Assembly (NCBI GenBank): GCA_035512775.1
Contig: DATKDI010000051.1
Span: forward strand, 1 to 30,010
Direction: 5' to 3'
DNA length: 30,010 nt
From: JAJNBA01 sp035512775
Lineage (GTDB): Bacteria; Actinomycetota; UBA4738; HRBIN12
The position numbers and the translations under genes were made by a program. Position 1 is the stretch's first letter. The number at the start of each line of letters is the position of its first letter. The notes below the pieces were generated by a model that worked only from the letters and a program-made list of their open reading frames with translations, was not told the DNA's origin and did not search any database. This document shows positions 25,124-30,010 of this stretch, piece by piece.

Positions 25124-25774
25124 ATGCGGCTCGTGCTGCTCGGCCCACCGGGCGCGGGGAAGGGGACGCAAGGGGTGTTCCTCGGTGAGCGCTACGGGAT
25201 CCCCCAGATCTCGACCGGCGACATCCTGCGGGACCACGTGCAGCGCGGGTCGAGGCTCGGGATCCGCGCCCGTTCGTACATGGACCGTGGCGAGTACGTC
25301 CCGGACGACGTCGTCGTCTCGATGGTGATGGATCGATTGGACGACCCGGACGCGGACAAGGGGTTCATCCTCGACGGGTTCCCACGGACCGTGGCGCAGG
25401 CCGAGGCTCTCGAGCGGGCGCTCGAGGCGTCGGACGATCCCCTCACCGCGGTGCTGAAGTTCTCTGTCGGCGGCGAGCTCGCCGTCCGGCGGCTTATCGG
25501 GAGATACACGTGTCCCAACTGCGGCCGGACGTATCACATGGAGTACAAGCCACCGGCGGAGGACGAGTTGTGCGACATCTGTGGTGCCACGCTCGAACGA
25601 CGCGCCGACGACGACGAGCTCACGGCCCGAAGGCGGCTGGCCGTCTACCGGGAACAAGCGTCGCCGCTCGAACGGTTCTACGCCGAGCGGGACCTGCTGC
25701 ACCAGGTGGACGCGGAGGCGACGCCCGACGAAGTGATCGCCCGCACCATCCAGGTCCTGGAGGAGCTCGAGTGA
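25124..25774 (+). CDS. adk: Adenylate kinase (zinc-LID form)
   Basis: This enzyme catalyses ATP + AMP to 2 ADP in the cytoplasm. The protein has 216 residues. The P-loop GPPGAGKGT is at 7-15, the AMP-binding region includes ISTGDILRD, and DGFPRT is at 84-89. The long LID domain carries a structural zinc site, Cys130, Cys133, Cys150 and Cys153, as in many Gram-positive enzymes. ATG 25124 is 4 bases after the secY stop. Its own stop overlaps the map GTG (GTGA). The secY-adk-map order is classical. Confidence 0.97.
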   Translation: MRLVLLGPPGAGKGTQGVFLGERYGIPQISTGDILRDHVQRGSRLGIRARSYMDRGEYVPDDVVVSMVMDRLDDPDADKGFILDGFPRTVAQAEALERALEASDDPLTAVLKFSVGGELAVRRLIGRYTCPNCGRTYHMEYKPPAEDELCDICGATLERRADDDELTARRRLAVYREQASPLERFYAERDLLHQVDAEATPDEVIARTIQVLEELE

Positions 25775-26532
25775 TCATCCGGAAATCGGCCGAAGAGATC
25801 GAGAAGATGCGGAAGGCCGGTCGGGTCGTTGCCGGTACCATCGACGCCGTGGTGGCGGCGGTGGAGCCGGGGCGTTCCACGCTCGACCTCGATCGCGTGG
25901 CGGAGCGCTACATCCGCGCCCAGGGTGCGATCCCCTCGTTCAAGAGGTATCGCGGGACCTACCCGGCCTCGATCTGCACCTCGATCGATGCGGAGATCGT
26001 CCACGGGATCCCGTCGGCCACCAGGAAGCTCAAGGAAGGGATGGTGCTCTCCCTGGACTTCGGAGCGATCCTCGAAAGCTTCCACGGCGACGCCGCGGTC
26101 ACGGTGTTCGTGGGGGGACAGGCGCCGTCGGAGGAGGCCGCGAAGCTCGCGAAAGAGACGGAGCACGCGCTCTACGCGGCGATCGACGCGATCCGGGTGG
26201 GAGGGAGGCTCTCCGACATCGGCCATACGATCGAGTCCGTGGCCGATGCCGCCGGCCTCGGCGTGGTCCGTGAGTACGGCGGGCACGGGATCGGCCGGAG
26301 CATGCACGAGGAGCCGTTCATCCAGAACTGGGGACCGGCGGGCCGGGGGCTCGAGCTCCGGCCCGGCCTCACGATCGCGGTGGAGCCCATGTTCACCCTC
26401 GGGGGCGAGGAGAACCGGCTTCTCGCCGACGGATGGACGGTGGTGACCACCGACGGATCGCTGGCGGCCCACTTCGAGCACACGATCGCCATCACCGAGG
26501 ACGGCCCCGAGATCCTCACCCTCCGGGACTGA
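25771..26532 (+). CDS. map: Methionine aminopeptidase, type I
   Basis: This enzyme removes the N-terminal Met from nascent proteins. The protein has 253 residues. The metal ligands are Asp96 (SLDFG), Asp107 (HGDAA), His172 (GHGIG), Glu205 (VEPMF) and Glu236 (HFEHT). The substrate-site residues His78 (VHGIP) and His179 (MHEEP) are also present. GTG 25771 overlaps the adk stop by 4 bases and gives the family start MIIRKSAEEIEKMRKAGRVV. The frame is open further upstream inside adk but has no family homology there. This is the last plus-strand gene; the expected infA does not follow. Confidence 0.97.
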   Translation: MIIRKSAEEIEKMRKAGRVVAGTIDAVVAAVEPGRSTLDLDRVAERYIRAQGAIPSFKRYRGTYPASICTSIDAEIVHGIPSATRKLKEGMVLSLDFGAILESFHGDAAVTVFVGGQAPSEEAAKLAKETEHALYAAIDAIRVGGRLSDIGHTIESVADAAGLGVVREYGGHGIGRSMHEEPFIQNWGPAGRGLELRPGLTIAVEPMFTLGGEENRLLADGWTVVTTDGSLAAHFEHTIAITEDGPEILTLRD

Positions 26533-26537
26533 GGGAG

Positions 26538-26578
26538 GACTTCCGACTCACGAAGTCGTCACCTCGACGTCATCGAGG
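26538..26578 (+). terminator. Two consecutive hairpins after map
   Basis: GACTTC (26538-26543) pairs with GAAGTC (26552-26557) across 8 bases, and CCTCGA (26562-26567) pairs with TCGAGG (26573-26578) across 5 bases. They start 6 bases after the map stop. Neither is followed by a U-tract. They plausibly end the long ribosomal transcript, together with the stronger hairpin further on. Confidence 0.4.
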
Positions 26579-26654
26579 ATCACTTGGCCGCTGGACGAGC
26601 CCTGGCTAGCCCGGTGGTTCGACGGATGCCGGATCGACGTGAGGAAGAGCCGGA

Positions 26655-26683
26655 GCGAGGGCCCCCTCGAAGGAGGCCCTCGC
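26655..26683. terminator. Strong hairpin between convergent map and Tat-protein genes
   Basis: A 9-bp perfect stem (26655-26663 gcgagggcc with 26675-26683 ggccctcgc) encloses 11 bases that can pair further (cc with gg). It sits between convergent genes, so it could act on both strands. No U-tract follows on either side, so it would be a U-less terminator or a transcript-stabilising structure. The rest of 26533-26724 shows no gene; I searched it for infA and rpmJ without success. Confidence 0.5.
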
Positions 26684-26724
26684 CGACTCGGAATATCATC
26701 CCTCACGCACCTGCGAGAGTGCTC

Positions 26725-27162
26725 TTAGCGGACGTTCGGTCCTCTCGTAGGAGCTTCCGACGTGATGCTGGCCGCGCCCACGCCGCACAGCGGCTGGCAG
26801 ACGTCTCCGATGCACGTGTCGCTCACGCACACGGCGTCAGCTCCGCAATCCCTGCTCGATGTACAGGCATCCGAGCCCACGTTGAACTGGATGCATGCGC
26901 ACGTTCCTTCCAGGGTCTCGACGCAGATGCACCGGTCACCGCACACCACGAAGTCGTCGGGGAAGATTCCGCCGCATGCGGTGCCACACGGGGGTTCGCC
27001 ACATCGCGGACTCGACTGCGCGAACGCCGGTGTTCGCAGGCTCGAGATGAGCGGAGCACTCCACGCGGCCGCCGCTCCAGCTACCCCGATCCGCTTCAGC
27101 GCCTTCCGTCGTGAGATCCGCGGAACGGTCGGTTGCTCGTCCGCGGTCAGCTCCTCGTCCAT
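26725..27162 (-). CDS. Tat-exported cysteine-rich protein of unknown function
   Basis: The 145-residue protein has an N-terminal twin-arginine signal. SRRKALKRIG is followed by a hydrophobic Ala-rich stretch and a likely signal-peptidase site after AFA (near residue 48). The mature part (about 95 residues) contains 14 cysteines in two groups. The second has a CTSSRDCGADAVCV pattern resembling small disulfide-rich repeats. The even count and exported location suggest seven disulfides; this is inference. The start, ATG 27162, has a strong GGGAGGTG 5 bases upstream. It is the last gene on the minus strand, 168 bases downstream of the HprK-like gene, and converges on map. The Tat route implies folding, possibly with disulfides formed, before export. 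I do not recognise a named family. Confidence 0.8.
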   Translation of the reverse strand: MDEELTADEQPTVPRISRRKALKRIGVAGAAAAWSAPLISSLRTPAFAQSSPRCGEPPCGTACGGIFPDDFVVCGDRCICVETLEGTCACIQFNVGSDACTSSRDCGADAVCVSDTCIGDVCQPLCGVGAASITSEAPTRGPNVR

Positions 27163-27284
27163 GGAGCACCTCCCTCGTCCTAGCCCAGTTCAGTCAGCTT
27201 GGCGGCAGGCCTCGTGAGGGACACCAACCATCGGCGTGAACTTCGGCCACCCCGGTCGCGGTGGGTTTCCTACGCTGCGGCCCT

Positions 27285-27315
27285 CGCCATCGAGTAGAAC
27301 AGACGTTCGATGGCG
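27285..27315. repeat. 9-bp perfect inverted repeat after the HprK-like gene
   Basis: CGCCATCGA (27285-27293) is the exact reverse complement of TCGATGGCG (27307-27315), with a 13-base loop. It begins 15 bases beyond the stop of the HprK-like gene and about 120 bases upstream of the Tat-protein start, both on the minus strand. It may be a terminator without a U-tract, an RNA processing site separating the two transcripts, or an operator for the Tat-protein gene. I could not fix a convincing -35/-10 pair in 27163-27330. Confidence 0.5.
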
Positions 27316-27330
27316 TGGTGAGCCGCCTCA

Positions 27331-28260
27331 TCAGCCGCTACTGGTCAGCTGAGCGAGCGCACGCACGGCACCATCCACGTCTCCGGATACGAGGCGGTAG
27401 CAATCGGCTCCGCGCACGACCCGCGCCAGCAAGGGGAGGGCGCGGGACCGATACGTGGAGAGGTTCAGGGTGCTCCTCGCCAGCTCCGCGACCCCTTCGG
27501 CGCGGCCGAGGGGGATCAACTCCGTCGATGCACCCACCTGGTAGCGAGGCGCCACGATGAACCGGACGTCCGATGGCCCGACCGTGGCACCGGGCCTGAT
27601 GTCGTCCGCCCGGACGTGCCAAACACCACGCACGAGGCCACCCTGGCCGTTCAGAGGGAGCCCGGGGAACAGGTCGGCCGGATGCTTCTTCAGGGTGAGC
27701 GCCTTCGGGTATGGGTAGAGCCGACCAGTCACCGGATCGATCGCTCCCGCTTCGTCGGAGAGGTAGCCGAAGCCGGCCCGCAACAAGCCGGCCACGAGCG
27801 TCGTCTTGCCCGCCCCCGAATCTCCCGGCAGCAGGATCCCGCTCCCTGACGGCGTGACAACGGCTCCGGCGTGGACCAGCAGGAAATCACCCGTCCGGCG
27901 GATGGCCTCCGAGTTCACATGCCAGAACAGATGTTCCAGGATGTCGCTCACATGATCGCTGGTGATGAGGGGAGCCTCTGGGTACAGGAGCGAATACCGA
28001 CCACTGGTCGACGGTCCGAAGTCGACCAGCCGGTAGGCGGAGGGCATACCCGGGGTCGGAGGGGAACGCCTTTCGCCCGGATCTGGGGGAACGGAGAAGT
28101 CCTCCAGCACCCGGTGGAGGTAGCGGCCGATCTTCGTCCGGTTCCACTGGAGCGAGAAGTAGTAGGACAGCACCCGATACGTCGCGCCACCCGTCCATCG
28201 AACCTTGCTGAGCCGTTCCTCCGATGTCATGGTCGCAGCACGGCCGGCCCGAACTGACAT
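27331..28260 (-). CDS. HprK-like P-loop kinase of a peptide-maturation type cluster
   Basis: The 309-residue protein has an HPr kinase/phosphorylase C-terminal-like fold. HAGAVV is at 130-135, Walker A GDSGAGKT at 146-153, and YLSDEAGAID at 166-175 (Asp169-Glu170 as the acidic, Walker-B-like pair). The YPYPKALTLK segment of the family follows. The N-terminal 125 residues are not a standard HprK N-domain. True HprK acts on HPr of the sugar phosphotransferase system, which is not in this window; relatives in RiPP clusters phosphorylate precursor peptides. I infer a role of the latter kind. ATG 28260 overlaps the stop of the upstream PqqD-thioredoxin gene by one base (TGATG), so the two are translationally coupled. 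ATG 28230 is a possible alternative start. Confidence 0.8.
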   Translation of the reverse strand: MSVRAGRAATMTSEERLSKVRWTGGATYRVLSYYFSLQWNRTKIGRYLHRVLEDFSVPPDPGERRSPPTPGMPSAYRLVDFGPSTSGRYSLLYPEAPLITSDHVSDILEHLFWHVNSEAIRRTGDFLLVHAGAVVTPSGSGILLPGDSGAGKTTLVAGLLRAGFGYLSDEAGAIDPVTGRLYPYPKALTLKKHPADLFPGLPLNGQGGLVRGVWHVRADDIRPGATVGPSDVRFIVAPRYQVGASTELIPLGRAEGVAELARSTLNLSTYRSRALPLLARVVRGADCYRLVSGDVDGAVRALAQLTSSG

Positions 28261-29069
28261 CAGCCCTCGTCGGAGGCGATCCCATCGCCGCCGGCGGCCT
28301 TGCGGGCCAACACCGGCACGTCGAGAGCGCCGACCGCGATCTCGGAAGCGATCTGGCCATCCGCGTCGACCAGATAGGCGGCGGGCGTACCGATGTTCTG
28401 GAAGATGTTCACATCGATGTCATCCTGAAGGAGCACCGTCGATCCCAACCCGTGCCCTTCCAGCTGCAGGCGGTTGTCCTCGGCACTCCCGATCGCGAGA
28501 AGCAGGAGTCGCACCCCTTGCTCCCGGAGCTCCGACTGAAGGTCGGCCAGGTCTGGCACGATCCGGTCGCAGAACCCGCATCGCGGGCTCCAATTGACCA
28601 GGAGCAGCTGTTCCCCGCGGAAGTCTTTCAGCGTGACCGTGCGCCCCTCAAGGTCCGGGAGCTCGAAGTCAGGGATGAGGGTTCCGGGGCTCAAGCCCTC
28701 GGGGCCGGTGGGCTGGGGCCGGATCTCAGCGGCGACGCCCTCGAGGAGACCGACTCGGCCGATCTGACGAGTGAGCTCCAGCACATCGCTCTTGACCAGG
28801 TCGGGGTCGGCTCCGAAGATGTCGCTCAGTTCTCGCGCGATCTGATCGAGGGTCGATCCGTCGTACGAAGCCCAGACGACGGACCCGATCTGGTTGAGCC
28901 AATGGATGTTCCTGGTCCCCTCTTCGAGCAGAACCTCCTCTCCGTCGATCTCGACCCCGGCAACCTGGGGCCTCGGCACCGGGATGAACCCTCCCCCGAT
29001 GTCGTCCGCGGCGATCTCCTCGGACGGCAACTCCCCACTCGGGTCTTCGATCATCGCTTCGGTCACCAC
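28260..29069 (-). CDS. PqqD-domain and thioredoxin-like (TlpA/AhpC-TSA) fusion protein
   Basis: This 269-residue protein has two recognisable parts and no signal peptide or membrane segment, so it is probably cytoplasmic. Residues about 35-115 form a PqqD-like domain (LNQIGSVVWASYDGS, then a helix with ARELSDIFGADPDLVKSDV). PqqD domains bind leader peptides of ribosomally made precursors. Residues about 125-255 are a redoxin domain: PDFELPDLEGRTVTLKDFRG, the active site Cys164-Gly-Phe-Cys167 in NWSPRCGFCD, and the cis-Pro loop GTPAAYLV with Pro229. The start, GTG 29069, follows AGAGG; ATG 29054 is an alternative. It lies 25 bases after the upstream HprK-like pseudoenzyme and overlaps the downstream kinase. 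I infer that it recruits a precursor and acts on its cysteines. Confidence 0.85.
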   Translation of the reverse strand: MVTEAMIEDPSGELPSEEIAADDIGGGFIPVPRPQVAGVEIDGEEVLLEEGTRNIHWLNQIGSVVWASYDGSTLDQIARELSDIFGADPDLVKSDVLELTRQIGRVGLLEGVAAEIRPQPTGPEGLSPGTLIPDFELPDLEGRTVTLKDFRGEQLLLVNWSPRCGFCDRIVPDLADLQSELREQGVRLLLLAIGSAEDNRLQLEGHGLGSTVLLQDDIDVNIFQNIGTPAAYLVDADGQIASEIAVGALDVPVLARKAAGGDGIASDEG

Positions 29070-29094
29070 ATGATCCTCTCTCCGGTCGCCGCTC

Positions 29095-29931
29095 TCAGAG
29101 CGCCTTGAAGGCGGCGACTATCGTGTCGAGCAGGGGCCGGGGCTGAGCCGGTGCTATCTGGCGACAGCGAGCTCCTTCGGTCAGCCGAGCCAGGCCAGCC
29201 ACGGCGGTGATCCCGAGCGTCTCAAGGTTAACGACGTTCGAGGTGAGTTGAGAGAGGGCCCGCCCACGAGAGATGGGCTCCACGCGTTCCTCGGACGGCT
29301 CACCCGTGGCGTATGAACACAGCAGATCAACGCGTGACGGGCCATCGAGCGGGCTCGGATCGGTGTCGCCGTTCGTCGTAGCGAAGGCGGTGAGGGTCTC
29401 CAGGGATCCGTCAGGGATGCGGAGCGCTGAGCGTAACGGAACCACCTGGCCCGACTCGGCATCGACGGCGATGTAAGGCTCCGCATGCAGCGATAGGCCC
29501 TCGCGCGTCACCCGCCCCCCCAGCTTCCACAAGGAAGCCGTGACCGAGGCGGGAACCACGGCCAGCATCCCATGGGCCCTCACCAGCCCAGCATCCGTGT
29601 AGATGGCGTCGTCGCGCTCGGCGAACAGATAGAACTCGAACTCCGAGAGCATCGCCCTGACGAGCGTGGAGGGATCGAGGGTACGGACGAGTGGTTGTGT
29701 CCCCCTGTAGAAGATGTGGAACTTCTTCTCCCGGCGGGTACCCTCGGCTCCGTCGGCGAGGACAACTCCGTAGTAAGGGGTCCCGTCCGAGGGCTCCGTC
29801 CGGTACTCGGCAAGGATGGCGTCAAGCCTCTCCCCGAATCCCTCCGACGTGGTGCGGATCCCTAGCCGTCTCCCGCCGATCTCGTAGTAGTGATGCCTCC
29901 CCACCCACCCGAGGTGGTCGAGTTTGTCCAT
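29095..29931 (-). CDS. HprK-like protein without a P-loop (probable pseudoenzyme)
   Basis: The protein has 278 residues. Its second half can be laid on the neighbouring HprK-like kinase. GMLAVVPASVTASLWKLGG (residues 121-139) takes the place of the GILLPGDSGAGKTTL segment, and GLSLHAEPYIAVDAESGQVV (145-164) matches GYLSDEAGAIDPVTGRLYPY. The Walker A lysine and glycines are missing (ASVTASLW instead), and the acidic pair is reduced to His-Ala-Glu. The N-terminus (YYEIGGRRLGIRTTSEGF) also resembles the first strand of such proteins. I infer a catalytically dead or scaffold relative. The homology is judged by eye and is moderate. Its ATG immediately follows the stop of the partial upstream ORF, and it lies 25 bases before the PqqD-thioredoxin gene. 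Confidence 0.65.
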   Translation of the reverse strand: MDKLDHLGWVGRHHYYEIGGRRLGIRTTSEGFGERLDAILAEYRTEPSDGTPYYGVVLADGAEGTRREKKFHIFYRGTQPLVRTLDPSTLVRAMLSEFEFYLFAERDDAIYTDAGLVRAHGMLAVVPASVTASLWKLGGRVTREGLSLHAEPYIAVDAESGQVVPLRSALRIPDGSLETLTAFATTNGDTDPSPLDGPSRVDLLCSYATGEPSEERVEPISRGRALSQLTSNVVNLETLGITAVAGLARLTEGARCRQIAPAQPRPLLDTIVAAFKAL

Positions 29932-30010
29932 TCAGGTGTTTCGGGGCTTCTGATCTTCGATGTGTTCCCGCTCGTCGTGCTCGTCGTCCATCTCCACTCC
30001 CACCTTCCGG
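29932..30010 (-). CDS. C-terminal end of an unidentified ORF (partial, runs off the window)
   Basis: On the minus strand the frame is open from the window edge to a TGA at 29934-29932, which directly abuts the ATG of the next gene. The visible residues are RKVGVEMDDEHDEREHIEDQ followed by KPRNT, an acidic, polar tail. Either this is the end of a longer protein, or a 19-residue ORF starts at ATG 29991, which has GGGAG just upstream. The abutting stop and start, with no clear ribosome binding site for the next gene, support that it is translated. No function can be given. Confidence 0.4.
   Translation of the reverse strand, partial: RKVGVEMDDEHDEREHIEDQKPRNT

Noticed and set aside
26533..26724. 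A small infA or rpmJ gene after map
   Set aside because: No frame on the plus strand encodes the IF-1 OB-fold sequence or the Cys-rich L36. The region is hairpin-rich and non-coding.
26584..27114. Plus-strand frame opposite the Tat-protein gene
   Set aside because: The minus-strand gene has a clear Tat signal, a strong ribosome binding site and ordered cysteines. The plus-strand translation is Arg/Pro-rich without a motif.
27331..28260. Genuine HPr kinase/phosphorylase of carbon catabolite control
   Set aside because: The N-terminal domain is not of the HprK type, and the genetic context is a PqqD-redoxin gene rather than ptsH or lgt. Only the C-terminal P-loop fold is shared.
26725..30010. 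A lasso-peptide cluster
   Set aside because: HprK-like and PqqD-like genes occur in some lasso clusters, but no asparagine-synthetase-like cyclase, transglutaminase-like protease or short precursor is visible. The only candidate substrate is a 145-residue Tat protein.

Overview
The window is a G+C-rich (about two thirds by eye) chromosomal segment from a member of the Actinomycetota, probably a deep-branching or uncultured lineage. The grounds are the order rpoB-rpoC-rpsL-rpsG-fusA-tuf followed directly by the S10 and spc ribosomal protein genes, RpoB and RpoC sequences that follow the mycobacterial proteins closely apart from lineage-specific differences, a zinc-binding (type Z) S14, many GTG/TTG starts and TAnnnT -10 boxes. 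I cannot name the class from sequence alone.

Layout. (1) 1-134 holds non-coding inverted repeats. A divergent DUF4012 membrane-anchored protein lies at 135-1982 (minus). (2) 1983-2230 is a divergent promoter region with two tandem sigma70-type promoters for rpoB. (3) 2231-9786 carries rpoB and rpoC, separated by a spacer containing an exact 60-bp tandem duplication of a hairpin-forming element. (4) 9787-10086 is a 300-bp regulatory gap with a post-rpoC hairpin and a TTGACA promoter for rpsL. (5) 10087-26532 is one uninterrupted plus-strand block: rpsL, rpsG, fusA, tuf, rpsJ, rplC, rplD, rplW, rplB, rpsS, rplV, rpsC, rplP, rpmC, rpsQ, rplN, rplX, rplE, rpsN, rpsH, rplF, rplR, rpsE, rpmD, rplO, secY, adk, map. 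Most junctions overlap or abut, so translational coupling is likely. The usual continuation (infA, rpmJ, rpsM, rpsK, rpsD, rpoA, rplQ) is absent. (6) 26533-26724 is a convergent intergenic region with three hairpins. (7) 26725-30010 (minus) is an accessory cluster entering from beyond the right edge. In transcription order it holds the end of an unidentified ORF, an HprK-like protein that has lost its P-loop, a PqqD-thioredoxin fusion, an intact HprK-like P-loop kinase, and a Tat-exported 14-cysteine protein.

How the genes work together. The left four fifths encode core RNA polymerase, two translation GTPases, 22 ribosomal proteins, and three housekeeping enzymes or translocon proteins for nucleotide balance, secretion and N-terminal Met removal. 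The right-hand cluster is the part most likely to be new. PqqD domains present precursor peptides to modifying enzymes, HprK-like kinases modify precursors in some RiPP pathways, and a thioredoxin domain can handle cysteines. I infer a peptide or protein maturation system, possibly acting on the cysteine-rich Tat substrate before export. This is inference from domain content and gene order.

Other points of note are Arg at S12 position 88 (Lys in most bacteria; a streptomycin-resistance substitution in mycobacteria), altered residues in the RpoB rifampicin region, an insertion in RpoB, and a long Ala/Pro/Glu tail on S3.
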